A DNA stretch of 64,000 bases from Trichomonas vaginalis G3 (GCF_026262505.1 NC_067206.1:31511896-31575895); one strand, 5' to 3'. Positions 9,820-20,035 are shown, counted from the first letter of the stretch. Numbers and translations: made by a program. Notes: a model not told the origin generated them from the letters alone.

Positions 9820-10487
9820 ATAGCCTTAACAAAGAATTTTTCAAGTGATATTTTATATTCATCAACTATTTTATTATAAATATCATTATATGTTAAATGA
9901 AGTTCGGTTGTTGTTCCATTCTTTGATATCTTAATTGTGCTAATATCCTTTATAGGATTTATTTTTGCAACTATTCCACAGCATGAAACCTCATCATCTA
10001 TGAAAAATTGAATCTTAACGTCTGAATCTTGAACATCACAAAGAATGGAGATAATGTGAATTAATGATTCATAAGGTAAAATAATTAAACCGGATTGATC
10101 AATTAAATTTATTATTGAATCATAATTATTAATTATTATATCACGGTAAATTTTCATTAATTCAAAATTAATGTCTATTTTATATGGGTTCTCGATGTTT
10201 GATGAAAGAGGTGCTGGGTATGTTGGATAAGTGGGAATTTCAACGGGTTCTTTACCAGGTTCAGATAAAATGATTGGGTCTCCATTCTCATGGTTTTCTT
10301 CATTCTCCTCATTCTTCGGTAAGTCACGAATTAATAAATTTGGTTGAGTTGCTGACCTTGTTAATTCAGGGCTAACATTAACTTTAACATTTTGAATAAT
10401 TCGTGATTTATCATCATTTACGTTATAACCAACCGTAATCTCTGCTTTCGCGTTAGTGTTCTTTTGATTAGTAAAACGTCTTCTCAT
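9816..10487 (-). CDS. Virion-module protein with CCG motif (223 aa)
   Basis: The N-terminal half is polar and proline-rich; the C-terminal half (from about residue 120) has SLIHIISILCD, then FIDDEVSCCGIVAKI and a final EYKISLEKFFV. The element C gene at 29962 shares this C-terminal domain (DPEIECCGQMPVFMKI, YKLCLKYVLV), so it is conserved between the families. Function unknown. Confidence 0.6.
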   Translation of the reverse strand: MRRRFTNQKNTNAKAEITVGYNVNDDKSRIIQNVKVNVSPELTRSATQPNLLIRDLPKNEENEENHENGDPIILSEPGKEPVEIPTYPTYPAPLSSNIENPYKIDINFELMKIYRDIIINNYDSIINLIDQSGLIILPYESLIHIISILCDVQDSDVKIQFFIDDEVSCCGIVAKINPIKDISTIKISKNGTTTELHLTYNDIYNKIVDEYKISLEKFFVKAI

Positions 10488-10520
10488 TTATATTCGAATA
10501 AAAAAAATATATTTAAACTT

Positions 10521-11420
10521 TTATTTTGCCGGAACTTTTGAATCTATTATCCCCTGTATTTGTTCATGAAGTTGATTTTTAGCTGTTTCATCGAAATTAA
10601 TAGACCAAATATATTCATTAATTGCATTCTTATAATCAACTGATTTCTCAAATTTTCTTTTATCTGATTCCTTAACTAAATCATAAGTTAAACCTCGTTG
10701 CTGATATAATGGTTTCTTAATTAAATCTTTGAATGCTTGAGATAAAGCACCTGATGCAATTCTTGCTACTATAATTGGTTGGAATTGCTGTTTAAGTTCA
10801 TCTTTAACATTTGCGAAAACTGGATCGAATAAAGCAACTTTAAAGAATTTCTTAGCTGAAATTTCAGGTCTAATATTTGCATATTGACCATCAAACTGGT
10901 TTGAATATCGTGGTAATCCATCCGGTACCTCTTCAATAGCATTTAATTCCTCATTGAAATAAGAATATGGATTATGACGGTATGAATTAATTGGACCATT
11001 TTCACCTTCTCCAATGTATTGTTTAACAGCTTTTCCATTTTCATCAAATTGCATAGGATAACGTTCATTATATGCTTTACGTTTAGGATAATCAGATACA
11101 GTTAATTTATAACCATTTATGACTTTAATATTACCTTGACCATCAGTAACGAAAACTTCATTTATACCATCAGTTTTTCCATTTGGACCTGTAATGTCTG
11201 CTTCATGTGCTTCCCAATTTGGACCTTGACGTTTGGCATATGCTTGAGCTTCTGGTAATGTTAAAACATTTCTCATTTGTTTAACATCTTTTTGAAGACC
11301 AGCAACAATATGAACTAATTCTTTCATTCCATCGGGAACTTTCATAGTTCTATTATATACACCCCTTTTGTTTGTCCCTTGTTTTAATGGAACCTGCATA
11401 AGATTTGCTATTTCTGTCAT
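10521..11420 (-). CDS. Conserved virion-module protein (299 aa)
   Basis: Unrecognised 299-aa protein, intact and almost identical to the element B copy. A central segment ([18 protein letters not shown]...YNERYP) resembles one in the shorter element C protein at 29598-29936 (IYVNDGSG...YSNAYP), hinting at a common fold. It lies just behind the packaging ATPase, where Mavericks commonly place virion genes. Confidence 0.6.
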   Translation of the reverse strand: MTEIANLMQVPLKQGTNKRGVYNRTMKVPDGMKELVHIVAGLQKDVKQMRNVLTLPEAQAYAKRQGPNWEAHEADITGPNGKTDGINEVFVTDGQGNIKVINGYKLTVSDYPKRKAYNERYPMQFDENGKAVKQYIGEGENGPINSYRHNPYSYFNEELNAIEEVPDGLPRYSNQFDGQYANIRPEISAKKFFKVALFDPVFANVKDELKQQFQPIIVARIASGALSQAFKDLIKKPLYQQRGLTYDLVKESDKRKFEKSVDYKNAINEYIWSINFDETAKNQLHEQIQGIIDSKVPAK

Positions 11421-11460
11421 GTTTAATTATAAATAAAAAATAAAAATTAATTATAAAAAG

Positions 11461-12288
11461 TTAATCAAATTTAACACCCCCTTTATTTAAATCAACTATT
11501 ATTTTTCCATGTTCACCTAATTGCTGATATTGTGTGTAAAGTTCATTAATGCTCATTGGTAAATTCACTTGATAAAGCATAACGTTCAACTGTTGACGAC
11601 TAAACCCACTGAAAATGAAAAGGGTTGATAGATTTGATTTAATGTTTGTGCTTAATGCTTTGAAATATTGAACAGCCATGAAAAATGAACATTGAATGTG
11701 TCGACATTGAGTTAATAACTGATTAAAATATGATTTCTCATTTGTTATTAGTTTTGATTTCACTGCATCATCTAGAAAAATGAGTGAATGCAAAAATTCT
11801 TTATCAAAATTTGAAATGGAAAGTGTTTCAAATAATTCATCCCGTTGTTTATCAATAATTTTATCCTCTAATCCTTGCTTCTTGATTGTATTTATATAAT
11901 TCTTTATACATTAAAAAGTTTTTTAAATAATCTTCTGCTTCTTCTTGTGATAAATAAATAATTGGAATTTTGATTAAATGCTTTAAAGATTCAAATATAT
12001 CATCTGAAGGTGAACCTGAACGGTTGATATAAATTAACACATGTGAATGGGGGAAGTGTTAGCAATAATGATAATTTGTTTTAATATCGTTAATGTTTTA
12101 CCTTTATTCTGTTTACCAATTGCTGCAGATTGAATTTAAGTAACATTCAAGAATATGGAATTTTCATTAATTTTTCCTTAGATAGAGCATATTTTATTAT
12201 CACTCAATGCTTCATTAATCATATCATCTACGTATGTATTATATACTCCTGCTAATTCTTCATAAGGGGTGGATGAATTTAAATCCAT
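11461..12288 (-). pseudogene. Packaging ATPase (FtsK/HerA type), broken
   Basis: DNA-packaging ATPase of the Polinton/NCLDV kind, which would pump DNA into capsids. The C-terminal part shows the hydrophobic Walker B strand SLIFLDDAV and the SFFMAVQY segment; the N-terminal part corresponds to the element B region with a GKQNKGKT P-loop. Fossil gene with about two breaks. Confidence 0.75.
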
Positions 12289-12312
12289 TTAATCAAAAAT
12301 AAATTTATAATT

Positions 12313-13951
12313 TTAAACATTTCTATTCATCAATATTTCATCATATGAACTTCTATACTGTGGTGGTGTACCTGTTGGATGATATTTCAAACCTTCATCC
12401 GGTGTCCATGTCCAATATGTAGTCCTAGTAAACCAAACCTGAGGAGGATTTGTCACCTTTGAACAGTAAGTGTCATTTTCACCCTGAATGATTGGATAAG
12501 CTTTCACTTGTACTGTAACTTGTGAGTTGAAAGTTTCTAATCCATCAAAGAATATACCCGCTCCATCACGTTGAACTGGAATAGTGCATAAGAATGAAGT
12601 TTGGTCTTTCCATGTTCTAGCTAATGGCGTGCCATCATCATCATTCAGTGGTCTAGTTAATGAGTCCTCGTATTCTTCCGTGCATTCATTCACTCCATCT
12701 AAATCAGAAGCTTGAAGCATACGTGTAAAGAATATGTCACCCACTGTGGTCATCGCTTGATCGGGGAAGTTTCTGGAATCTATAGTGACCTGAAGACCTC
12801 GAAGCATTGGATTTTCTAAAACTGTTCTTTGCATTGCATTTTTCGGAAATGTTAACACAACATCTGTAACATTATGAAGAGCGTATGAGAAATCTGAGCT
12901 AATACCTTCAGGAGTGATGCAACCTCCATTTAGTGAACGAACGTCAATATGTTGAGCTGGAATCATGAATGGATCTTCCTTACTGAATAAACGTGGTATT
13001 GCTTTAACTGATTCTTCAATTAAACCGTATCCTGGTGTAATACATTTATCCTCTAAAACTTCCATCTTTGTGCATGAAATAATAACGTCATCAACTGTTG
13101 CGTCAGCAGATGTAGCGGCTAAGCTTGTAATTAATTTGGCAGGAAGTCCGATTTGTTGGAATTTGCGATCATATTTATAAACATGATTCATAATCTTTTC
13201 ATAATTTTCATCAGTTATCTTTTCATAAACGTAATTTTGTAAATCAGCAACTCTTAACGGGTCAACCTGACAAAATACTAAAGTATCCCTGAAAACATAA
13301 TATTTAAGAATGATATCACCAAATGATTTAGGATAATCATCGAACGCCTGAAATGCTAACAAATCATTTACCGGAATAATCATATCAAAAGTGACATCAA
13401 CTTCTTCATTTGCTTTCTTGAAAACTTCTGAAGGGTCAATATATTTACCACATACTGAGTTATCATATTTTTGAACATTATTATATAACGAATGAACAAA
13501 CTTTTTAACTTTCCTTTCTGATTTTGGTTTATATGTTGCAAATGCGAAAGATTCACGGGCGCAATCCATTGAAGATAACCGGCATCACCTCTTTCGGTTT
13601 CTACTTCTAATTGTTTAAAGCTTTGATTTGATGATTTGTAACCAACGAATAAACGCATGCATTTAAAAGCGGCATCACATGTGAAAGCTTTATTTGAAAC
13701 TAGAGTTGCTTTAACTTTGCGTTTAATATATGTGTCACCTAATTGGTTCACATCATGAGCCGGATTTGTAATTCTTAAATGAGTTTGTTTATCATCAAAA
13801 TATGGAGCATCAGAGTCATAGCATGAACTTTCAAGTTCTCTATAATATCTTCTACCATCATTCTTTGCGAATATTTCATTTATCTTTTCGAATGAATGAA
13901 ACACATTTCCATTAATGGTTTAGTGTTTGGCACTAAATAGTTAGTCGTCAT
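12313..13951 (-). pseudogene. Major capsid protein, broken
   Basis: Capsid gene of about 545 codons, the likely double jelly-roll major capsid protein. The VTFDMIIPVNDLLAF segment aligns with DFKLRLRIPVRRFLPL of the element C capsid. It starts in TTTTTTATTTATAAATAAATG. Fossil gene with about one break. The same gene in B was hit by element C. Confidence 0.75.
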
Positions 13952-14020
13952 TTATTTATAAATAAAAAATTAAAATTAAAAGATGGAAATGAATTTTTAA
14001 TTTTAATGAAATAATCAACT

Positions 14021-14236
14021 ATGGCTGCAGGTATATTTAAGAAACTGTGGGATAGAGTAAAAAGAGGAGCGAGTAAAGTTTGGGAAACATTGAAGAAGGG
14101 AGCAAATTGGATATTTAAGAATAAAGAAGCAATTAGTGACGTAGCTGAAACAATAACACCAAAAGCTGCCCCAATAAGAGAAATTTTAAATAAAGGAGAA
14201 AAAGTTTATCAAAGACTACAACCGATACTAAGATAA
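14021..14236 (+). CDS. Amphipathic minor virion protein (71 aa)
   Basis: Short basic protein opening MAAGIFKKLWDRVKRGASK, an amphipathic helix of the kind used by membrane-lytic virion peptides. The divergent neighbour across the capsid junction starts with the same MAAG-FKKLWD motif, so the two are paralogs. Inferred role: minor capsid or membrane-penetration factor, by analogy with such peptides in non-enveloped viruses. B carries a copy with two changed residues. Confidence 0.6.
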   Translation: MAAGIFKKLWDRVKRGASKVWETLKKGANWIFKNKEAISDVAETITPKAAPIREILNKGEKVYQRLQPILR

Positions 14237-14256
14237 AAATAATATTTATTTTTCCA

Positions 14257-14493
14257 CTATCTACCTCCTATTTTATTAAGTATTCCTTCAGCAATTCCAC
14301 CAATTGCGTTACCCGCTTGTGCTCCCATCGCTGGATTACCTGCTTTAGTACCTAATACGCCGCCTATGATAGTTCCTGCCGTTTTCGCTACTGGTGCCAA
14401 AAAGTTTGCAATGGGTTTAATAATCTTTTTATGAACCCAACCCGCAGCTTTCTTAATTCCATCCCATAATTTTTTAAAGAATCCTGCCGCCAT
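14257..14493 (-). CDS. Amphipathic minor virion protein with Gly/Ala tail (78 aa)
   Basis: Begins MAAGFFKKLWDGIKKAAG, then a Gly/Ala-rich hydrophobic stretch (TIIGGVLGTKAGNPAMG). An earlier in-frame ATG is possible but lies inside the T-rich leader, so the MAAG start, shared with the 71-aa paralog, is preferred. In element B this gene is split by the Kolobok-like transposon. Confidence 0.6.
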   Translation of the reverse strand: MAAGFFKKLWDGIKKAAGWVHKKIIKPIANFLAPVAKTAGTIIGGVLGTKAGNPAMGAQAGNAIGGIAEGILNKIGGR

Positions 14494-14560
14494 TTCTGAT
14501 TTAATATTAATTAAAAAAATATATTTCATCACTTATATTCTAATTTTTATTTAATGATAA

Positions 14561-14929
14561 ATGAAACCAATTTTAAAAATAAATGAAACAGAGGAGGAAG
14601 AAATAAATGAAAGTGAAAATGTTCAACAAAAAATAAACGTTGTTAAACCAATTACTGAAATAAAAATTTTTTCATCTGTTGAAGAATTTAATGACTATTA
14701 TACCAATAATAAAAAATTATTTGAAGAATTGACAACGTGTAAATTGAATAAAATGTTTAAAGTTGATGGATTCAAAATTTCAAAAATAAAAGGAGTGGTT
14801 AGTTTGAAATCTATTCCTCAATCAAGAATCACCTCATTAATGAAAATTGATGATTTAACAAAAAGAATAGAAGAGATTGAAGAAAGAATGAATCAAATAA
14901 TTGATTTCATAAATTCAAATAATCATTAG
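14561..14929 (+). CDS. Unknown acidic protein (122 aa), Maverick A
   Basis: Unrecognised protein with an acidic N-terminus (ETEEEEINESE) and a C-terminal coiled coil (LTKRIEEIEERMNQ). The element B copy differs at only a few residues. It is the gene nearest to the terminal repeats in A; in B two further genes lie between it and the terminus. Confidence 0.6.
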   Translation: MKPILKINETEEEEINESENVQQKINVVKPITEIKIFSSVEEFNDYYTNNKKLFEELTTCKLNKMFKVDGFKISKIKGVVSLKSIPQSRITSLMKIDDLTKRIEEIEERMNQIIDFINSNNH

Positions 14930-14967
14930 TTTCTAATTTCTTTTACTCGATTATGACTCCATTGATT

Positions 14968-15437
14968 CCATTCATGATTTAAACAATTCTATAATTAATC
15001 GCGGAATATCTGACATCATCTATATATATAGCTTCTTTTATTTTTCATTACATTATGTATGGGTTGAGTGTAAATCGTTCAATATTGTATGAATTCTTAC
15101 GTTTACAAAAAAAGTCACAATCTTCATTTTTAAATTGAAGTTTAACCCATTCATGATTTAAACAATTCTATAATTAATCGCGGAATATCTGACATCATCT
15201 ATATATATAGCTTCTTTTATTTTTCATTACATTATGTATGGGTTGAGTGTAAATCGTTCAATATTGTATGAATTCTTACGTTTACAAAAAAAGTCACAAT
15301 CTTCATTTTTAAATTGAAGTTTAACCCATTCATGATTTAAACAATTCTATAATTAATCGCGGAATATCTGACATCATCTATATATATAGCTTCTTTTATT
15401 TTTCATTACATTATGTATGGGTTGAGTGTAAATGTCT
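14968..15437. repeat. Tandem repeat of element A terminus (period about 179 bp, 2.6 copies)
   Basis: Units start at CCATTCATGATTTAAAC (about 14968, 15147, 15326). Each full unit contains the terminal motif TTTACAAAAAAAGTCACAA that also forms the outer end of A, so a terminal segment has been amplified internally. The third unit changes after GTGTAAATG and leads into the terminal copy. No gene. Confidence 0.85.
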
Positions 15438-15543
15438 TACAATTTTGAAAATTTTTTAAATCTTGATTTATTCAAAAACGTAAGAATAAAAACCGTAAGA
15501 ATCATACATTTTTTACTTCATATGTTAAAAAAAATGATACAAA

Positions 15544-15611
15544 ATCGTTCAATATTGTATGAATTCTTACGTTTACAAAAAAAGTCACAAAACCCTTCCT
15601 CATATACTACT
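15544..15611 (-). repeat. Right terminal repeat of element A
   Basis: TCGTTCAATATTG...TTTACAAAAAAAGTCACAAAACCC and a final TACTACT. Reverse complement reads AGTAGTA, nine bases, then GGGTTTTGTGAC and a T tract, matching the left end of B in spacing. The exact end is inferred from that match. Confidence 0.6.
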
Positions 15612-16494
15612 GTTCTTAAATTGCTGGAATTTTTAAAGGCAATTCTAAATATTTCAGTTATTTGTAATTAACTACTAGAGTAAGTTCTTACTTTGAAAGT
15701 TTTTTTGAGATTTGGCATGCTTTCAAATTCCAAAAAAATCACGAAAATTCCAAAATGACATAAAAAATCAAGAAATTTTGTGTAATAAATGACTTTTCAT
15801 GACTTTTTTTGAAATAGAAATAATAATATTTAGTCAGAATAAGATAAATGACATTTAAAATCTGCATTTTGAAATAATTTTATTTTATCGATTCCTTAGA
15901 TATTCAAATTATCACAAATAATTGGCAACTCACATATATCCTACTAATACTATTACAGTTTTTTCCATTGCAATTTCTTCATATGAATCCTTTACAAGAT
16001 AATAAAAATTATTAAGCACAAAATGTATTTATTTAGTTATTGACTTATTCATTTAAATCTTTGTATGTATGTAAATCTAAATATCTGAATCATACAATTC
16101 AAATTCGAAGAAATGATCAGATATGATCATGTGGGTTATCTTACAATGACGTCAGAAATAATTTTAAAACAATCGTTATCATTTACTTTTGCGTTATTCC
16201 TTGCGATAAATTGGCATTGACAATATGGGTCTTCATTAATAATTGCTAATCAATTTTGTGATAGAGCGAATCACAAAGTAACGAATTTTTAGCTTGGAAA
16301 TAGTTAATTATTGTTGCGATCATTGAATTTTTCTTTTTTGCTTCGAATTGAATTAATGTTTGAGGAATGACGCTTTCTGATATAGACAAACGTTTAATTC
16401 TCCGAATAAACGCCGTTGAATTAGAAGGATAATCGCAAATGGAGCTTTGATTTTATGGATAAAATTTTTGACATCCTGACAAACCTAAATTTTG
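15612..16494. other. Host intergenic DNA
   Basis: AT-rich sequence upstream of the membrane-protein gene. No reading frame, RNA gene or repeat recognised. Confidence 0.6.
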
Positions 16495-16500
16495 TCACTT
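16495..16500 (+). promoter_or_regulatory. Trichomonad initiator (Inr) TCACTT
   Basis: TCACTT fits the trichomonad initiator consensus TCAYTW. Its A is 25 bp before the preferred ATG, giving the short 5' leader usual in this group. Confidence 0.65.
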
Positions 16501-16521
16501 TTCGATTTTTTTTATATAATA

Positions 16522-17688
16522 ATGTTTACATACGAAAACATCGGGGCCATTCTAGAATATCCCATATACATACTCGCATCGCGACTTAACTTGAAGCCTA
16601 AAGACATTGCATATGGAAATATTGTTCTTGGATTGCTTACAGTGATATATTTCGCTCATTTCGGTGCCTTAATATACGTTGCGCTCTCATTTGGATTATC
16701 TGGACTTCTTTTCAATGGGATTCATAGATTAGATGTCATTTTCGTACTATTCATGATTGTTTTCTTCATTTACAATTTCACGAATACATCTTGCGAACCA
16801 GAAGCCGCAATACTGCAAACTATATTCATCAGAGGTTTCTCACTCTCAGTCGACATCATTCAATCCAGTGTTACAATGGAGAAATCGTTGAAATTGCCAT
16901 CCATCGAATATTACCTGGCATACATCTTCTCTCCATTCGGATTCTGGAATGGATACTTTATATCATACGAAAACTTTACTTTGATAATGAACAAGCCCGT
17001 AGAAAAGAAAATGAACAATATTTGGTATGGCCTTCTTGGAATCTACTTTATATTCGATTTTATTGCAAATATAGCCAGAACCATATCATCATTTACCTAC
17101 AAATACTATCGTGGTCCCGTTTACGTGTTATTAGCAATTATTATTGTCATGAAGAAGTTTGTTATGTGGAAAATTACTCAACTATCAATCGCAAGCTCAG
17201 CTGTATACAATGATTCCTCCAAGAAGAAGGAAGAATTAGATAATGCTCCAATTCAGAAACTACGCAATGTAATGGGCTTCAATGACTGGTACTCTAACTT
17301 TGGATATTCAATGGGCTACTTTTGGGTCAATTATGTTAAACTTCCCTTAAAAATTCCAAGTTTTAATATTCTTATCTTTGTTATAGCAAATGTTAACTGC
17401 AAACACTTCAGAACACTCCTATTCATTCCAGAATTACTTCTTTTATACCATGTTGATAGAATGCCAGAAGTTGTCAAATTAAAATCGAAACGCAGCCTGT
17501 TTTACTACTTCAAGACCATTGGATATGTACAAGGATTGTATCTAACAGTCAATGCATTGGCTAATTCATATGATGAGTTTTTGGCCATAAGAGAATCAAC
17601 TTTCTTTGTATTTCCGATGCTTTCATTGGTCACTTTAGGCCTTGTTAAGTACTATGGTCAATCTAATAATAGAAGTTTAGATGATTGA
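16522..17688 (+). CDS. Polytopic membrane protein, MBOAT-like (host)
   Basis: Host gene for a 388-aa protein with about ten hydrophobic segments. FSPFGFWNGYFISYENF resembles the GP-ISY-DF segment of membrane-bound O-acyltransferases, and NDWYSNFGYSMGYFWVNYV resembles their W-N...W motif, but no clear catalytic His motif is visible, so catalytic activity is uncertain. The start is the first ATG after the initiator; an in-frame TTG 30 bp upstream lies before the initiator and is unlikely. No intron seen. Convergent with the RRM gene. Alternatives: another multi-pass family. Confidence 0.65.
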   Translation: MFTYENIGAILEYPIYILASRLNLKPKDIAYGNIVLGLLTVIYFAHFGALIYVALSFGLSGLLFNGIHRLDVIFVLFMIVFFIYNFTNTSCEPEAAILQTIFIRGFSLSVDIIQSSVTMEKSLKLPSIEYYLAYIFSPFGFWNGYFISYENFTLIMNKPVEKKMNNIWYGLLGIYFIFDFIANIARTISSFTYKYYRGPVYVLLAIIIVMKKFVMWKITQLSIASSAVYNDSSKKKEELDNAPIQKLRNVMGFNDWYSNFGYSMGYFWVNYVKLPLKIPSFNILIFVIANVNCKHFRTLLFIPELLLLYHVDRMPEVVKLKSKRSLFYYFKTIGYVQGLYLTVNALANSYDEFLAIRESTFFVFPMLSLVTLGLVKYYGQSNNRSLDD

Positions 17689-17765
17689 AAAAAAAAAATT
17701 TGAATTTTTATTTTTGTATTATTTTTTTATAAACATTTACATGATCTGTCATTAATATTAACATG

Positions 17766-17786
17766 ATCCTGCATAATATGCAGGAT
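17766..17786. terminator. Palindrome between convergent host genes
   Basis: ATCCTGCAT AAT ATGCAGGAT, a perfect 9-bp inverted repeat with a 3-base loop, midway between two convergent 3' ends. It could affect 3'-end formation on both strands; function not shown. Confidence 0.4.
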
Positions 17787-17926
17787 TTTCTATTAAAATT
17801 AAAAAATTTGTTTCTATTTTAACTTTATTATAAAATAATATATTTCGGAAGCCATCTCCACAACATTCCCGTAAAATATGTACATAAATCCTTCATCTTG
17901 ATACTAAAATCATAAAATTATCTTAA

Positions 17927-18793
17927 TTATGCATAAGATTCCGCCTTTGAATCGTAATTATCCTTCGATTGATCGTCCTGGTACTGATTTTTATCCTGAT
18001 CCTGTGCTGGTGGGTTCGGATAAGCTTCAGGTTGGAATGCAGAATAATATTGTTGTAATTGCTGTTGCTGATCGTAGTAACTTCTTGCATATACCTCCAT
18101 AGCGTATCTTTGTTGATCGTAGAAATACCTATCCGCCAGTCTTTGCTCCAGATACCTCCTTTGTTCGTAGTAGTCCAATTCTAAATCAGAAGGCGAGCGT
18201 CTATCGCTATATCTGCGCGATGGACCGTATCTCCTGTCATCGTAATCCCTATCGTCGTACATTCTGTTATCATCGTATCTTCTGCGATCATCATAATCGC
18301 GGTCGTCGTAGCGCCTTGGTCTTCTATCGCGATCATAATTAGCACGATAATCATCCCTATAATCATCTCTACTATCACGTCTAGTCAGTCTAAAATTCCT
18401 TTCTCCGCGAGCATTACGATATTCGTTTTTACTTCTTTTAGGTAATCCTTTTTGCTCTCTGATTTTCATGATCTCATCTTCAGGAGTTCTCGGATCGCCA
18501 GCTAATTTGAGGAATACTTCTCGGCCATCAACTTGTTTTCGATTTAATTCAGCTACAGCCTTTTTTGCGTCCTCTTTCGTTTCGAATTCAACGAAAGCGA
18601 CACCTTTAGATTGTCCGTCAGCCTGTCTGACAACTCTTGCTCCTCTGAGTTGGCCGTAACTACTAAATACAGCGATAAGACTACCTTCTGTTGATTTATA
18701 GCTAAGATTTCCAACAAAAACAGTCCTTTCATCTTGATCTTGTGCTGAAGCGTCTAATGCCCCTGCTGGCTGATCATTGCCTCCCCATGACAT
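17927..18793 (-). CDS. RRM RNA-binding protein with RD/RY-rich tail (host)
   Basis: 288-aa protein. Residues about 20-97 form an RNA recognition motif: RNP2 VFVGNL and RNP1 KGVAFVEF, followed by VDGREVFLKLAGD. The tail is rich in RD, DDR and YDDR repeats, then YDQQ-type low-complexity sequence, as in eIF4B-like or SR-like factors. Likely nuclear or translation-linked RNA binding; the exact ortholog is not clear. The ATG giving MSWGGNDQP is chosen over an ATG 63 bp upstream because the upstream codons are AT-rich leader. No obvious TCAYTW initiator close by. Confidence 0.85.
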   Translation of the reverse strand: MSWGGNDQPAGALDASAQDQDERTVFVGNLSYKSTEGSLIAVFSSYGQLRGARVVRQADGQSKGVAFVEFETKEDAKKAVAELNRKQVDGREVFLKLAGDPRTPEDEIMKIREQKGLPKRSKNEYRNARGERNFRLTRRDSRDDYRDDYRANYDRDRRPRRYDDRDYDDRRRYDDNRMYDDRDYDDRRYGPSRRYSDRRSPSDLELDYYEQRRYLEQRLADRYFYDQQRYAMEVYARSYYDQQQQLQQYYSAFQPEAYPNPPAQDQDKNQYQDDQSKDNYDSKAESYA

Positions 18794-18937
18794 TACAATT
18801 TCTAATAAAAAAAAATTCCGAAACGATAATTTTTTTTCAGATTTCAAATTTCGCAATTACAATGATAATCGCCTTGCATTAACCTTCCTAATGTGAAATA
18901 TTTGTTATTTCACATCAATTTCTTTTCTCAGATTCTG

Positions 18938-19557
18938 AGTAGTAGGATATGATGGGTTTTGTGACTTTTTTTGTTACATCTATATATAGACGATGCATTA
19001 AAATATATTTATTTATAAACCATTAAAAAAATTAAAGTTATTTTTAAAATAATTTATTTTTTTATTCTTACATAAATGACCCAACAAGTAAAACCAGATA
19101 AAATAGATTATCGAATTTTAGAGGATGGTGTTCCTGTTTATATTCAAAGATTTAAAGGGAAGCAATATTATAGAATTGTTAATCCTGAATACATAAAACA
19201 TTTATTTAAAAAGGAAGACTGTGAATTATTAAACGTTAATGAATATGAAACCAATAAATCAAAATTGAAATATAAATATATTGGAGGTGATGAAAGATAC
19301 AAAGATAAAGATAAAGTTTATACAGTTTCATATAATGAATGGAAAACCAATAAGATAAGAAAACATTTAGGAGATTATGGTAAAAGTTCCGAATTCTTTA
19401 AATCTAGTATATACGAGAGAATAAAATAAATTAGAAATAATTATTTTCATGAATAAAAGATTCACTACCATAATGAAATAAAAAAATTTTTAAAAAATAA
19501 ACTTTAAAAATTCATATCTTACATTTTTGAATAATTTATTTTTTTAATTCGTAAGAA
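18938..19557. repeat. Left terminal inverted repeat region of element B
   Basis: Outer AGTAGTA...GGGTTTTGTGAC plus T tract; inner part (about 19425-19557) recurs inverted at 63889-64000 with small indels. The region between would be repeated outside the window if the TIR is continuous, which would duplicate the 117-aa gene. Confidence 0.55.
19076..19429 (+). CDS. Terminal-repeat gene (117 aa), Maverick B
   Basis: Unrecognised 117-aa protein, lysine- and tyrosine-rich (RFKGKQYYRIVNPEYIKHL). It is the first gene inside the left terminus and lies within sequence that appears to belong to the terminal inverted repeat. Element C also has a gene inside its TIRs, but the two proteins are not obviously related. 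Start in TTTTTTATTCTTACATAAATG. Confidence 0.6.
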   Translation: MTQQVKPDKIDYRILEDGVPVYIQRFKGKQYYRIVNPEYIKHLFKKEDCELLNVNEYETNKSKLKYKYIGGDERYKDKDKVYTVSYNEWKTNKIRKHLGDYGKSSEFFKSSIYERIK

Positions 19558-20031
19558 ATGAGTGAATCTAAATTCGTGACTGTGAATCAATTAATGGATA
19601 AACTTTCACCAATTCTCACCCAGGTTAAACAAGTAGACGTTTATTTTGATGATTACATACAAAGTTTATTTTATAAAGGTAAGTTTAATATTAAACCTAT
19701 TGCTTTTGCATTTGATGGTAAATTAATCGAAAATTCAAAAATTTGGGAATTAATTCCGGATATTGAATTTATAACAAATATTAAGGATAAATGGTTTAAA
19801 CAACAAAACCACCTCACTAAAGTTCTTTGTAGATTAATGATTAAAACTGAGGAAAAAGAATTTAACGGGTTTAAATATCATCCATGTAAAATTTTAGAAC
19901 TTGGTAACGAAAAACTTCAGAAAAAATTAAACGCAAGACTATCAAAAGATAGAGTTGAAAGAGTAAATAAACTCGCTAAAGGTAATGGTAATGATGAAGA
20001 AGAATTTGATGAGTTCAACATTGAACTTTAA
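19558..20031 (+). CDS. Unknown Maverick protein (157 aa)
   Basis: Unrecognised; ends in an acidic tail (NDEEEFDEFNIEL). Length, layout (V-VYF...YIQSLFYKGKFNIKPIAFAF) and acidic tail match the 157-aa gene next to the polymerase in element C (38720-39193; VNVIFNKKF...YVRPLAIVI). Conserved between families, so probably a real element function, possibly replication-linked given its place in C. Start in TTTTTTAATTCGTAAGAAATG. Confidence 0.6.
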   Translation: MSESKFVTVNQLMDKLSPILTQVKQVDVYFDDYIQSLFYKGKFNIKPIAFAFDGKLIENSKIWELIPDIEFITNIKDKWFKQQNHLTKVLCRLMIKTEEKEFNGFKYHPCKILELGNEKLQKKLNARLSKDRVERVNKLAKGNGNDEEEFDEFNIEL

Positions 20032-20035
20032 GAAA

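Larger units (their letters stand above)
1..15611 (-). mobile_element. Element A: partial Maverick/Polinton (A/B family)
   Basis: A virus-like Maverick that enters from the left edge and ends inside the window. Seen parts, reading inward from its right terminus: terminal repeats, a 122-aa gene, two amphipathic minor proteins, capsid, packaging ATPase, a 299-aa protein, a small CCG-motif protein, a penton-like protein, fibre, primase-helicase between two minisatellites, and the integrase 3' end. The order is collinear with element B. The right end is placed at TACTACT, whose complement AGTAGTA also opens element B; Polintons are known for AG...-type termini with short tandem repeats. The polymerase is presumably outside the window. 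Mostly whole, with about two or three broken genes; young, judging by near-identity to B. Confidence 0.85.

Noticed and set aside
16492-16521. Upstream TTG start for the host membrane protein
   Set aside because: It lies at or before the initiator TCACTT, and trichomonad genes start with ATG.
18181-18378. Alternative minus-strand frame inside the RRM gene
   Set aside because: Arises from the RD/DDR codon repeats in another frame.
15612-18937. Common target duplication uniting A and B into one giant element
   Set aside because: Flanks GTTCTT (after A) and ATTCTG (before B) do not match, and each copy has its own gene set; two insertions fit better.
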